Shown: positions 7,976 through 15,598, counted from the stretch's first letter. The stretch: DNA of 64,000 nucleotides from Streptomyces thermodiastaticus (GCF_014656135.1 NZ_BNBV01000023.1:1-64000), one strand, 5' to 3'. Notes: a model not told the origin generated them from the letters alone. Numbers and translations are program-made.

Positions 7976-8422
7976 ATGATTGCCGAGACCGTCTGTTCCG
8001 CCGTCTCCGCGGCCGGCCTGGGCATCGCCGCGGTCACCGCCTACCGCAAGCGGTTCCTCGCGGCCGCCCGCATCGCGGCGTACGCCCTCGTCCCCGTCGC
8101 CCTGGTGATGACCGGCGCCGTGGGCTGGCTCGCCCGCACCGCGTTCAGCCCGACCGCCTGGGCCGGTTTCGGCCTGCTCGGCTGCGCCTGGGTGCTGTTC
8201 GCGGCGACCCGCGCGGTCGAGCGCCGCCGCGGCGGCACGCGCAAGGAACGCAAGGCTGCCGCCCGTGCGGCGGACCGGGGCGCGGTCGCCCCCGGCGCCT
8301 CGGCGCCCTCCCTCGGCGCCGGCGGCCGGGCGCAGGGCCGCGGTGCCGAGCGGCCCGCCGGATCCCGCGGCGACGACGACTTCAGCGAGATCGAGGCCAT
8401 CCTCAAGAAGCACGGGATCTGA
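7976..8422 (+). CDS. Conserved small membrane protein
   Basis: 148 residues: two hydrophobic helices (near 4-19 and 29-70, the latter long enough for two passes), then a basic Arg/Lys stretch and a disordered Ala/Gly tail ending in an acidic amphipathic DDFSEIEAILKKHGI. The ATG at 7976 is preceded by GGAGG at 5 bases. The function is not recognised. The conserved-looking C-terminal helix may be a docking motif. A 22-bp-period duplication lies across its stop codon. Confidence 0.75.
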   Translation: MIAETVCSAVSAAGLGIAAVTAYRKRFLAAARIAAYALVPVALVMTGAVGWLARTAFSPTAWAGFGLLGCAWVLFAATRAVERRRGGTRKERKAAARAADRGAVAPGASAPSLGAGGRAQGRGAERPAGSRGDDDFSEIEAILKKHGI

Positions 8423-8446
8423 CCTGAGGAAGCACGGGATCCGACC
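8407..8446 (+). repeat. Short tandem duplication across a stop codon
   Basis: An 18-base segment beginning GAAGCACGGGATC (8407-8424) recurs at 8429-8446 with one change. The first copy contains the TGA of the preceding gene and the change in the second copy removes that TGA. Confidence 0.8.
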
Positions 8447-8632
8447 GTCGCCCGCACCGGGCGGCCTCGGGCCCCGGGGCGGACGGCCGGTCCGGCGAGC
8501 GACCAGGACCGGCGCCCAAATGGTCACAACCCGGGCCGGACCGAAGCGAAGATCACGTAAACGGTGAACACTCGTACATCCGGCGCGTGCTGATCGCATT
8601 CGCGGCATGACCTGCGTCATCATCGCCGCGAG

Positions 8633-8785
8633 ATGGTGGACACAACACAGAGCGAGGCCGCGCCGCCAAAGGACGAGCGGCGCGGGTGCCTCTTCGCCCT
8701 ATCCCAGCCACCGCTGATGATCTTCCTTGCGGTGATCGGGTGTCTGCTGCTCATGGCCGCGTTGCACGACCTGCTGCTGCTGTGA
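8633..8785 (+). CDS. Small single-pass membrane protein, 50 residues
   Basis: An ATG at 8633 opens a 50-codon frame: a hydrophilic N-terminus (MVDTTQSEAAPPKDERRGCL), then a hydrophobic helix LMIFLAVIGCLLLMAALHDLLLL to the stop. Composition and codon third positions look like a real gene, and the C-tail ends inside the membrane. The ribosome-binding site is weak (GCGAG). The inverted repeat ATGAC-N4-GTCAT (8607-8620) lies just upstream. Function unknown. Confidence 0.6.
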   Translation: MVDTTQSEAAPPKDERRGCLFALSQPPLMIFLAVIGCLLLMAALHDLLLL

Positions 8786-8888
8786 GCCTTGGTCCGTGGG
8801 TCCTCGGCGCCACCCGCCGGGGACCACGCGAGCCGGAGGCGTCGCACCGGGCCGGGGCGTCCGGGCGCCGGGTGTCCGGGCCGCTGCG

Positions 8889-9455
8889 TCAGCCCGTCGT
8901 CGTCGCCTCCTTGCGCCGCGCACGGTAGGCGGCCACGTGCAGGCGGTTGCCGCAGGTGCGGCTGTCGCAGTAGCGGCGCGAGCGGTTGCGGGACAGATCC
9001 ACGAAGGCGCGCCGGCAGTCGGGCGCCTCGCACCGCCGCAGCCGCTCCTGCTCCCCGGCGACCATGATGAACGCGAGCGCCATCCCGCAGTCCGCCGCCA
9101 GGTGGTCGGCGACCGAGGCGCCGGGGGCGAAGTAGTGCACGTGCCAGTCGTACCCGTCGTGGTCCGTCAGCCGGGGCGTGGTCCCCGCGGCGGCGACCAG
9201 CTCGTTGATCATTCCGGCGGCGGTGCGGGTGTCGGGGGCCGCGAAGATCGCCTCGAACCGGCCGCGGACCCGGCGTACCGCTGTGAGGTCGGCCTCCGTC
9301 AGCACACCGACTTCGCTGATCTTGTGGTTGCGTACGAAGTCCTCGAGTGCCGCGACGTCCGCCAGGCCGTCGGGCGCCGCATCGCCCTCCGGCGCGGTGT
9401 TCACCAGATCCACCGCGGTGTCCAGCGCGCACCGGGTGTCGTGGGTGATCAGCAC
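8889..9455 (-). CDS. ABATE / CGNR zinc-finger regulator
   Basis: 188 residues. The C-terminal zinc ribbon is complete: RRCEAPDCRRAFVDLSRN, then RRYCDSRTCGNR, the CGNR signature. The N-terminal 140 residues fit the ABATE domain that normally accompanies it. Members are thought to be DNA-binding transcriptional regulators, often of stress or detoxification genes. GTG 9455 was chosen because GGGAG lies six bases upstream. Longer frames upstream have no family similarity that I can see. Transcribed leftwards, downstream of ssgB with 268 bases between. Confidence 0.87.
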   Translation of the reverse strand: MLITHDTRCALDTAVDLVNTAPEGDAAPDGLADVAALEDFVRNHKISEVGVLTEADLTAVRRVRGRFEAIFAAPDTRTAAGMINELVAAAGTTPRLTDHDGYDWHVHYFAPGASVADHLAADCGMALAFIMVAGEQERLRRCEAPDCRRAFVDLSRNRSRRYCDSRTCGNRLHVAAYRARRKEATTTG

Positions 9456-9709
9456 GTTTCGCTCCCTGCCCTGGGGATCGGGCACACGCCCGCCGATGCA
9501 GGCCGATGGTAGTGGCTCAGATCTCACCCGAGCAGCGCACGGGGCCCCGCACAGCACAGCGTCACCGCCTGGGCGCACAGCGTCCGCACCGGTGCGCGCA
9601 CACCGGCACCGGGCCCTGGCGAAGGGCCGGGTGCCGGCTGTGTCCCGTATGCGGTTGTCCTGGCCCCGGCCGTCTCCCCGAGTGGACGGCAAGGGCGGCT
9701 CGAAGGGCC

Positions 9710-9727
9710 TTGACGGCCCACCGTCAA
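9710..9727 (-). terminator. Short hairpin over the ssgB stop codon
   Basis: Arms TTGACGG (9710-9716) and CCGTCAA (9721-9727) pair perfectly around a 4-base loop. The right arm includes the ssgB TGA. It is short for a terminator and may only be a weak one. Confidence 0.35.
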
Positions 9728-10137
9728 CTTTCCGCGAGGATGTGCGACAGCTCCTGGTCCAGATCGAAGTGCCGATGTTCCGTGCCGGGGGGCACGGCCG
9801 CGTCCGTCCGCTTCAGGAAGGACTCCAGGGCCCGCGCCGGGGCCTCCAGGAGGGCCTCGCCCTCCGGGGAGCTGAGGGCGATGCACACGACGCCCTGACC
9901 ATGGCTGCGAGACGGCCAGACTCGGACGTCGCCGGTCCCGGTCGGACGATGGAGCCCCTCGGCGAGGAGGTCGCGGGCGAACACCCACTCGACGGTCTCC
10001 TCGGCTCCGGTATGGAAGGTGGCGTGCACGGCGTAGGGGTCGGCCGTGTCGTACCGCAGGCCTGCGGGGACAGGCAGGGAGGACTCGCTCGACACAACGA
10101 GGCGCAGGTGCAGCTCGCAGCTGACCGTGGTGTTCAT
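9724..10137 (-). CDS. ssgB: Sporulation septum initiator SsgB (SsgA-like protein)
   Basis: The 137-residue product begins MNTTVSCELHLRLVV and matches the SsgB sequence I know from Streptomyces almost throughout (for example AVHATFHTGAEETVEWVFAR and DVRVWPSRSHGQG). SsgB is an SsgA-like protein that marks sporulation septum sites in aerial hyphae and recruits FtsZ. The family is found only in sporulating actinobacteria. The ATG at 10137 gives the usual length. Published work places ssgB under SigH control. A GTTTAC element at 10217-10222 on the minus strand could be part of such a promoter, but I cannot confirm it. Confidence 0.95.
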   Translation of the reverse strand: MNTTVSCELHLRLVVSSESSLPVPAGLRYDTADPYAVHATFHTGAEETVEWVFARDLLAEGLHRPTGTGDVRVWPSRSHGQGVVCIALSSPEGEALLEAPARALESFLKRTDAAVPPGTEHRHFDLDQELSHILAES

Positions 10138-10341
10138 AAGCGCCAGGGCCTTTCGCTCAGTGTGCGCTCGGGGATTCGCACGTCGGCGAAATCGACATGC
10201 CACCTACAGTGCCGTTGTAAACCCCTCTGCGTGTTTTGCTTCGATTCGCGTAACTCTGACGGTCGAGACCGTGTACGCGTAGTACGTCCATTCTGGTGAT
10301 GTGCTTCTTTGCGGCAGGATGCACACGCCGGAATACGGGGA

Positions 10342-10813
10342 GTGACCCGTTCGGAAACGGACATCAGGGGCATCTCGCGGAGCGATCAGGGAGGCGGCGG
10401 CGGACGGACCGGAGCGGGGGGAGGACCGGCGGGAGGACCGGCGGGGCCTGGGCTCGCGTGCGCCCGCGTTCGTCCGCTCGCGGCGCCTGCTGCACCTCGG
10501 CTGGAAGGGCGGCGTCTTCGTCTTCGGCCTCGCGGTGGTGGTCTGCGGAGTGATCCTGCTCCCGCTGCCCGGGCCGGGCTGGGTGGTGATCTTCGCCGGC
10601 ATCGCGGTCTTGGCGACCGAGTTCGTGTGGGCGCAGCTGGTGCTGCACTGGGCCAAGCGCAGGGTCACCGATGCGGCGCACCGGGCCCTCGATCCGAGGG
10701 CGCGGCGCCGCACCGTCGCCCTGTCGGTGACCGGCGCCGTGCTCGCCGCCGCGGCCGCCGCCTACCTGTGGAGGTTCGGGCCGGTCCCGCCCTGGGGCCT
10801 GCGCGGCCGCTGA
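10342..10813 (+). CDS. TIGR02611-type membrane protein with an apparent frameshift
   Basis: The downstream frame encodes two membrane helices with the family hallmark LLPLPGPGWVVIFAGIAVLATEF. From the stop at 10343 to the first GTG at 10535 this frame has no usual start codon, and that GTG lies inside the first helix. In the adjacent frame a GTG at 10342 opens VTRSETDIRGISRSDQ. Removing one G from the run of six at 10416-10421 would join both frames into a sensible protein of about 156 residues through GEDRREDRRGLGSRAP. So either a sequencing error or a real frameshift is present. Function of the family is unknown. Confidence 0.65.
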
Positions 10814-10862
10814 CCCCGGCCGCCCCGGACACCCCTGGTCAGGAGCACCCCCTCACATGCGG

Positions 10863-10868
10863 TAATGT
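10863..10868 (+). promoter_or_regulatory. -10 element upstream of tRNA-Val(CAC) copy 1
   Basis: TAATGT ends 13 bases before the mature tRNA. No good -35 was seen at the usual spacing. Confidence 0.35.
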
Positions 10869-10881
10869 TCTTCCTGCGCCC

Positions 10882-10953
10882 GGGCGATTAGCTCAGCGGG
10901 AGAGCGCTTCGTTCACACCGAAGAGGTCACTGGTTCGATCCCAGTATCGCCCA
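10882..10953 (+). tRNA. tRNA-Val (anticodon CAC), copy 1
   Basis: Acceptor GGGCGAT/ATCGCCC, anticodon arm CTTCG-TTCACAC-CGAAG giving CAC (valine), T-arm ACTGG-TTCGATC-CCAGT, discriminator A, 72 nt, no encoded CCA. Apart from the anticodon arm it is nearly identical to the three Val-GAC genes at 3.6-3.9 kb. Confidence 0.97.
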
Positions 10954-10963
10954 CTCACCCACG

Positions 10964-10995
10964 GTGGCCCGTCCGCGATCACGCGGGCGGGCCAC
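10964..10995 (+). terminator. Terminator of tRNA-Val(CAC) copy 1
   Basis: A 14-bp stem, GTGGCCCGTCCGCG (10964-10977) with CGCGGGCGGGCCAC (10982-10995), perfect except for one T-G wobble, with a 4-base loop. It begins 11 bases after the tRNA. Confidence 0.75.
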
Positions 10996-11000
10996 GGTCG

Positions 11001-11040
11001 TGTGCGCGCCGTGAGGACCGTGTGCGCGCCGTGAGGACAC
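11001..11040 (+). repeat. 20-bp tandem repeat, two copies
   Basis: TGTGCGCGCCGTGAGGAC begins at 11001 and again at 11021. The 20-base units differ only in their last two bases. Confidence 0.85.
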
Positions 11041-11336
11041 GGACGCACAGCGCACCGCCGTCCCTCCCGCCCCGGCGGCACCTGCCGTGAACGCCGCGGC
11101 CCGTGCGGCGGCGCATTTCCCCGCACACGGCCCGCGCGAATTCACCGGCGCCCTTGTGCCGCCGCGTTCGTCCGCCGGCGAAAGCCCGAGAAGACTCCTT
11201 TCGCCGTTGCCCGCACGGAATGTGACCCGCTGTGGGAAAAGACATCCGTGACGCATTGCGGCCGACCACGCCCCCCTGACGCGGGCGGTGCGGAAAACAC
11301 GGTTTCCGCGGCCCGGTGCCGGGCATCCTGGCGGCC

Positions 11337-11783
11337 ATGGACCGGACGCACTACCGCTTCAGCAGCCGGTGGCATCTTTCCGCGCCGCCCGCCGCCGTGT
11401 ACCGGGCGCTGGAGCGCGTCGAGGACTATCCGCGGTGGTGGCGGCAGGTCCGCGCGGCGCACCGCACCGGCGCCGCCACCGGTGTGCTCCGCGTCCGCTC
11501 CCTGCTGCCCTTCGACCTGACCCTCACCGTGCACGAGGTGCGGCGCGACCCGGCCGCCGGGATCCTGCACGGCGCGCTCACCGGGGACCTGGAGGGCTGG
11601 GCCCGCTGGACGGTCGGCGCGCACGGCTCCGGCACGCTGGTCCGGTACGAGCAGCAGGTGCGGGTGCGCGCACCGCTGCTGCGGCGGCTGGCCGTGCCCG
11701 GCCGGCCCTTCTTCCGGCTCAACCACCGGCTGATGATGCGCTCCGGACGGCGGGGACTGCGGTCCTGGCTGCGAGCGGTTTGA
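11337..11783 (+). CDS. SRPBCC (polyketide cyclase/START-like) protein
   Basis: A 148-residue protein with the START-like pattern: an N-terminal strand with FSSRWHLSAPPAAVYRALERVEDYPRWW, a glycine-containing middle GALTGDLEGWARWTVG, a strand with GTLVRYEQQVRV, and a long C-terminal helix of the type FFRLNHRLMMRSGRRGLRSWL. Such proteins bind hydrophobic ligands, and the ligand here is unknown. ATG 11337 was chosen, and GTG 11316 would add seven residues. It sits between two identical tRNA-Val genes and its stop overlaps the -35 of the second tRNA. Confidence 0.82.
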   Translation: MDRTHYRFSSRWHLSAPPAAVYRALERVEDYPRWWRQVRAAHRTGAATGVLRVRSLLPFDLTLTVHEVRRDPAAGILHGALTGDLEGWARWTVGAHGSGTLVRYEQQVRVRAPLLRRLAVPGRPFFRLNHRLMMRSGRRGLRSWLRAV

Positions 11784-11809
11784 ACCGAGCACGTCCGGGC
11801 CTGTATTGT
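11780..11809 (+). promoter_or_regulatory. Promoter of tRNA-Val(CAC) copy 2
   Basis: -35 TTGAAC (11780-11785) and -10 TATTGT (11804-11809) are separated by 18 bases. The -35 overlaps the stop codon of the SRPBCC gene. Confidence 0.6.
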
Positions 11810-11822
11810 TCAGTGCGTTCCC

Positions 11823-11894
11823 GGGCGATTAGCTCAGCGGGAGAGCGCTTCGTTCACACCGAAGAGGTCACTGGTTCGATCCCAGTATCGCCCA
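11823..11894 (+). tRNA. tRNA-Val (anticodon CAC), copy 2
   Basis: Identical in the mature sequence to the gene at 10882-10953. The identity extends a few bases outside (CCC before, C after). Fold and anticodon are as for copy 1. Confidence 0.97.
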
Positions 11895-11903
11895 CCGGAC
11901 AGG

Positions 11904-11930
11904 GGCCGGTCCGCAGCGCGCGGACCGGCC
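11904..11930 (+). terminator. Terminator of tRNA-Val(CAC) copy 2
   Basis: Perfect 11-bp arms GGCCGGTCCGC (11904-11914) and GCGGACCGGCC (11920-11930) with a 5-base loop, ten bases after the tRNA. Confidence 0.8.
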
Positions 11931-12035
11931 TCAGGCTTTGTCCGGGAAGTCGCTTCGGACACGGCCTGGTGCGTTCTGGGGCGGCGCGCGGCCCCGGGGT
12001 ACGCGGGCCGCCCGCCGGGGCGCGCGCCGCAGTCC

Positions 12036-14150
12036 TCAGGTCGTGGTGCACACCGTGCCGTTCAGCCGGAACACCGCCGGCGGCGAGTACGCCCCCGAGT
12101 TGGCCGCGGTGAAGCCGAACGACACCGCGTTGCCGCCGTGCGGGGCCAGCGTGGCGTTGTACGACTCGGGCGTGACGATCACGTTCCGGCCCGACTGGAC
12201 GACCTTCGCGTTCCAGTACCCGGTCACCGTCACCCCGCTGTCCGGGAAGGCGTAGGACAGCGTCCAGCCGTCGATGGCGGTGTCCCCGGTGTGGGTGACC
12301 GTGATCTGTGCGTTGAAGCCGTTGCCCCAGCCCTCGGTCACCCGGTACGCCACCTGGCAGGTGGACTCGGCCGGGGACGTGGTGCGCACCGCGACCGGGT
12401 CCGAGGGGCGCGAGAGCCGGCCGTCGGTGTCGCGGGCCAGCACGGACAGGGTATAGGTGCTGCCCGGCGCGAGGTTGCGCACGGTCGCGGTCGTGCCCGT
12501 GGTGTCCGTCAGCAGCTCGCTCACCGCGCCGTGCTGCCGGTAGATCTCGTAGCGGACCGGGCTGCCGCCGGTGGACGCCGGCCAGGACAGCGTCGCCGTG
12601 GTGTCGGTGACCGCGGTGACCTCCGGGGTGCCCGGTGCGCTCAGCGCGGACGCGGTCCCGTCCTTCGGATGCAGGGTGACGGCGGTGACCGAGTAGGGCG
12701 GCAGGGTCACGCCGGCCGCGTCGCCGGTGGAGGTGTCGATGGAGGAGGCCCGGTCGCGGAAGACCGCCAGCTCGGCGGGCGAACCGTCCGGCGTGAAACC
12801 GTTCAGGCGCAGGCGCGCGGTGCGCGACGCCGACGGGTCCTTGTTGACCAGCAGCACGCTCAGGTCCCCGTCGGAGCGCAGCACGGCGTGCGCCGACACC
12901 AGGGCGTCCGCCGACCCCGCCGCGACCAGCTGGTCACCCGGCCGTGCCGTCCTGCTGACCAGCTGCAGGGCGTAGTAGGGCGGGAAGGGCGTGTTGACGG
13001 GCGGCTCGCAGACCGACCCGGTGCAGCCCCCGCTGGACAGCAGGCCCATGTCGCCGTAGTCGGTGGCCCCGTCCGGCGCGGTGGAGATCTCACCGACGCC
13101 GTTGTGGGTGTTCCACCAGTCCACCGTGAACACCCCGTTCTCCAGCGCCGTGAGATAGGTGTCGGCGGCGAACAGCGCGGTGGGCTGGGTGTCCATCAGC
13201 AGGTTGGAGTTGGTCTCGGTCAGCGCGATCGGCGTGTCCTCGGCGCCCGCCGCGTCCAGTTCGGCCCGCAGCTGCCGCAGCTCGCCCGCCAGCTGCGCGG
13301 GCGTGGTGAGCATGCCGGCCGCGTCCGAGCCGCCCGGGTACCAGTGCACGACGACGAAGTCCGCCTCGCCGGCCACGATCGGGATGACGGTGTGGTTCCA
13401 GTCGGCGCTGTCACCCTCCCCGATCACCCCGTCCGGCCAGTTGCCCGGCGTGGTGAGCACCGCGCCCACCTTGATGTCCGGATCCACCGCCTTCATCGCG
13501 GAGATGTAGTCCAGGACGCCGTGGGCGTAGGCGGCCGGCGAGGTGTCCTCGTGCTCGTCGGTCTCCCAGTCGGCGCCGTAATGGCCGTTGCCGTACAGCT
13601 CGTTGCCGACCTCCCAGTACGTCACGCCGTAGCCCTTGTCGACGTTGGCGTACCGCACCCAGCCGGCCGCCTCCTCGGGCGTGCCCGACCCGTAGTTGGC
13701 GATGACGATCGGCTGGGCGCCCGTCTTCTTCACGGTGCCCACGAAGGAGTCGAAGTCGGTCCCCGGCGCGACATAGCCGCCGGGGGCGGTGTGGGTCCGC
13801 CAGTGGTAGATGTCGCCGTAACTCCCGCCCGGGTACCGCAGCATGCCGACCCCGGCGTCCCCGATCAGGTCCTGGGTGGCGGTGGTGTTCATCTCCGCGT
13901 CCCAGATCGCGCTGTTGAGGCCGTACGCGGTGTCCGGAACGGTGCCCAGTCCGGCCCGGGTGTCGACGGTGACGTCCACGGCGGCCGGCGCGGCGGCCTC
14001 GGCGGTGCCGGCGGGCGCCAGACCGCCGGCGGCCAGCAGCGCGGCGGTCACCGCCCCGGCGGCGGTCCGGCGTACGGCCGCCGGGCCGCGCAGAAGTTGT
14101 CGGGCCAGGCGGCCCGGCGCTCGGTGCAGAAGGGATGCGGCAGCGTGCAC
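12036..14150 (-). CDS. Secreted glycoside hydrolase with Fn3 and CBM2 domains
   Basis: 704 residues. A twin-basic-like N-terminus, hydrophobic segment and AEA site near 50-53 indicate a signal peptide. The catalytic domain (about 55-495) resembles clan GH-A barrels. YWEVGNELYG holds the likely acid/base E184 and ALTETNSN holds the likely nucleophile E312. An Fn3 module (about 507-590) and a C-terminal family 2 cellulose-binding module (about 598-704, paired Cys 598 and 701, Trp-rich) follow. The exact family (GH51-like is my best guess) and substrate are uncertain. GTG 14150 has AGGA five bases upstream. A perfect CebR box upstream ties it to cello-oligosaccharide induction. Confidence 0.88.
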   Translation of the reverse strand: MHAAASLLHRAPGRLARQLLRGPAAVRRTAAGAVTAALLAAGGLAPAGTAEAAAPAAVDVTVDTRAGLGTVPDTAYGLNSAIWDAEMNTTATQDLIGDAGVGMLRYPGGSYGDIYHWRTHTAPGGYVAPGTDFDSFVGTVKKTGAQPIVIANYGSGTPEEAAGWVRYANVDKGYGVTYWEVGNELYGNGHYGADWETDEHEDTSPAAYAHGVLDYISAMKAVDPDIKVGAVLTTPGNWPDGVIGEGDSADWNHTVIPIVAGEADFVVVHWYPGGSDAAGMLTTPAQLAGELRQLRAELDAAGAEDTPIALTETNSNLLMDTQPTALFAADTYLTALENGVFTVDWWNTHNGVGEISTAPDGATDYGDMGLLSSGGCTGSVCEPPVNTPFPPYYALQLVSRTARPGDQLVAAGSADALVSAHAVLRSDGDLSVLLVNKDPSASRTARLRLNGFTPDGSPAELAVFRDRASSIDTSTGDAAGVTLPPYSVTAVTLHPKDGTASALSAPGTPEVTAVTDTTATLSWPASTGGSPVRYEIYRQHGAVSELLTDTTGTTATVRNLAPGSTYTLSVLARDTDGRLSRPSDPVAVRTTSPAESTCQVAYRVTEGWGNGFNAQITVTHTGDTAIDGWTLSYAFPDSGVTVTGYWNAKVVQSGRNVIVTPESYNATLAPHGGNAVSFGFTAANSGAYSPPAVFRLNGTVCTTT

Positions 14151-14250
14151 GGTTCCTCACCTTCGTCGCTGAGGGGTCGAGGCGGAAGGAAGTGCCGGCG
14201 CGCTCCTCACCCGGCGGGGGAGAACAGGACGAGCGGGGGGAGCCAGTGTG

Positions 14251-14264
14251 TGGGAGCGCTCCCA
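14251..14264. promoter_or_regulatory. CebR operator
   Basis: TGGGAGCGCTCCCA is a perfect 14-bp palindrome and identical to the published CebR binding site of Streptomyces. It lies immediately downstream of the -10 hexamer of the glycosidase gene, where a bound repressor would block transcription until cellobiose or cellotriose releases it. Confidence 0.92.
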
Positions 14265-14265
14265 T

Positions 14266-14296
14266 ATTGTGCGGAGGGGACGCCGAGGGCTGTCAA
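14266..14296 (-). promoter_or_regulatory. Promoter of the CebR-controlled glycosidase
   Basis: On the minus strand a consensus -35 TTGACA (14291-14296) and -10 CACAAT (14266-14271) are 19 bases apart. The start would fall inside the CebR palindrome, leaving a leader of about 110 nt. Confidence 0.55.
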
Positions 14297-14352
14297 TGGG
14301 CGTGCGGGAGCAGGACGGGGAACCGGGGGTCACCGTGCCCGCGGGGACGGAC

Positions 14353-14438
14353 GGGACGCGTGACGAGCCCCGGCGGGTGGTGCGCCCGGTTCGCCGGGAC
14401 GCGTGACGAGCCCCGGGACGTCGTGCACCCGGTCCGCC
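14353..14438 (+). repeat. 43-bp tandem repeat, two copies
   Basis: Units start at 14353 and 14396, each beginning with the identical 20 bases GGGACGCGTGACGAGCCCCG. The second halves differ at a few positions (GTGCGCCCGGTTCGCC against GTGCACCCGGTCCGCC). Confidence 0.85.
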
Positions 14439-14550
14439 GCCCCGCCCGGGTGTCCGCCCGGCGCCGGCCGTCCCAGGTGATGCCGAGCCCGTCCCGCACG
14501 ATCCCGAGCCGTCCTGCCCGGACCCGCGGGGCCCCTTCCCGCCGTGCCGG

Positions 14551-15273
14551 CTACGCCGCCGCGGGCAGCTGGGGGCGCAGCGGCCAGGACGGGGCCGCCG
14601 TCTCCTCGGTGCCGTTGCCCGTGAAGCGCAGGCCCCGGGCCTGTGCCGCGTGCCACCCCCGCTGCAGAGCGTGCAGCTCGGCCGGGCTCAGCCGGCCCAC
14701 GCGGGCCGCGAAGCGCCGGCCGAGCGCGCGGACCACCTCCAGCGCGGCCAGCGCGTCGGCGGCCGCGTCGTGCGCCGCGGTCAGGGGCACCCCGTAGTGC
14801 GCGCACAGATCGGCGAGCGTGCGCCGGCCCTTGCGGGAGCGGTCCAGGTGCTTGTCCAGGACCAGGGGATCGAGCACCCGCAGCGGCGAGGACGCCAGCC
14901 ACTGCTCCAGCGACCTGGCCCGGTGCCGGCGCAACTCCCGGTCCAGCAGCGTCAGATCGAACGGCGCGTTCATCACCACCAGCGGGCGCCCCAGGGCGCT
15001 GTGCTCGGCCAGCTGCTCGCCTATCTCGTACATCACCGGCGCCGGCCAGCGCCCGTTGCGCTGCAGATGCTCCTCCGTCAGCCCGTGCACGGCCGTCGCC
15101 GTCCGCGGCACCGGCACCCCCGGATGCACCAGCCAGCGGGTCACCCGCGGCCGCGTGCCGACCGCGTCCTGGACCACCACGGCGGCCGAGACGATGCGGT
15201 CGGTCTCCGGGTCGACCCCCGTGGTCTCCGTGTCGAAGGCGGCCAGCGGACCCTCGTACCAGCAGTACGTCAT
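14551..15273 (-). CDS. DnaQ-like 3'-5' exonuclease (DEDDh)
   Basis: 240 residues. Exonuclease motif I AFDTETTG holds D14 and E16. Motif II lies in VVMNAPFDLTLLDREL and motif III in TAAHDAAADALA, giving the DEDDh set. The family contains the epsilon proofreading subunit of DNA polymerase III, and many stand-alone members trim DNA or RNA ends. A stand-alone nuclease seems more likely here because no polymerase-binding tail is recognised. The ATG at 15273 precedes the domain by 12 residues, and upstream in-frame codons look non-coding. Confidence 0.88.
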   Translation of the reverse strand: MTYCWYEGPLAAFDTETTGVDPETDRIVSAAVVVQDAVGTRPRVTRWLVHPGVPVPRTATAVHGLTEEHLQRNGRWPAPVMYEIGEQLAEHSALGRPLVVMNAPFDLTLLDRELRRHRARSLEQWLASSPLRVLDPLVLDKHLDRSRKGRRTLADLCAHYGVPLTAAHDAAADALAALEVVRALGRRFAARVGRLSPAELHALQRGWHAAQARGLRFTGNGTEETAAPSWPLRPQLPAAA

Positions 15274-15480
15274 GACGACCCCAACCCCTCGCCCGTGCAC
15301 GGCGGCTGACACGCCGTCGTCTGCTGCCGTGATACCCGGCCTGTTTGCGCCGTACGCCGGGCGGAGACGACGGCGGTTCGGATGCGCGCGGTTCACGGCG
15401 CGAGCCGGTGCCCGCAGCACCCGGCCCGGCAACCGGCAGGAACGGCAGCGCTGTCGGGCATGGCGACGGGGCAGCCCGGC

Positions 15481-15598
15481 CGGTCACCCCGTCACCGGCC
15501 GGCACCGCACCACCGTGCGCCTCCCCATGTCGCGGATCTTCGACGACCGGACCCTGTGCGAGATCACGACGCGAACCGGGGCGGGAGGCCGGCCATGA
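15481..15598 (+). pseudogene. C-terminal remnant of a DUF4365-like gene
   Basis: The last 37 codons read GHPVTGRHRTTVRLPMSRIF followed by DDRTLCEITTRTGAGGRP and a stop. This closely resembles, from memory, the C-terminus of a DUF4365-type protein encoded next to thrS in other streptomycetes. Upstream codons in this frame are Arg-rich and unlike a protein, so the body of the gene seems lost. The stop overlaps a following ATG (15595), as in a coupled gene pair. The family name rests on memory only. Confidence 0.45.

Larger units (their letters stand above)
10954..11336. other. Non-coding spacer downstream of tRNA-Val(CAC) copy 1
   Basis: 383 bases without a supported gene and with more A/T than the surroundings (for example around 11110-11240). 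It holds a terminator-like stem (10964-10995), a 20-bp tandem repeat (11001-11040) and a 7-bp hairpin GCGGAAA/TTTCCGC (11290-11309) shortly before the next start. Confidence 0.5.
14151..14550. other. Non-coding region between glycosidase and exonuclease
   Basis: 400 bases between two leftward genes. It holds the CebR box and promoter at the left and a 43-bp tandem repeat in the middle. No gene was seen. Confidence 0.6.

Noticed and set aside
9456..9692. N-terminal extension of the CGNR zinc-finger protein
   Set aside because: The extension is Arg/Ala-rich with no domain character, and a good ribosome-binding site precedes GTG 9455.
10882..11894. Attachment sites of an integrated element formed by the two tRNA-Val(CAC) genes
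   Set aside because: No integrase, excisionase or other mobile-element gene lies between them. Only a SRPBCC gene is present, and both tRNAs are complete with their own terminators.
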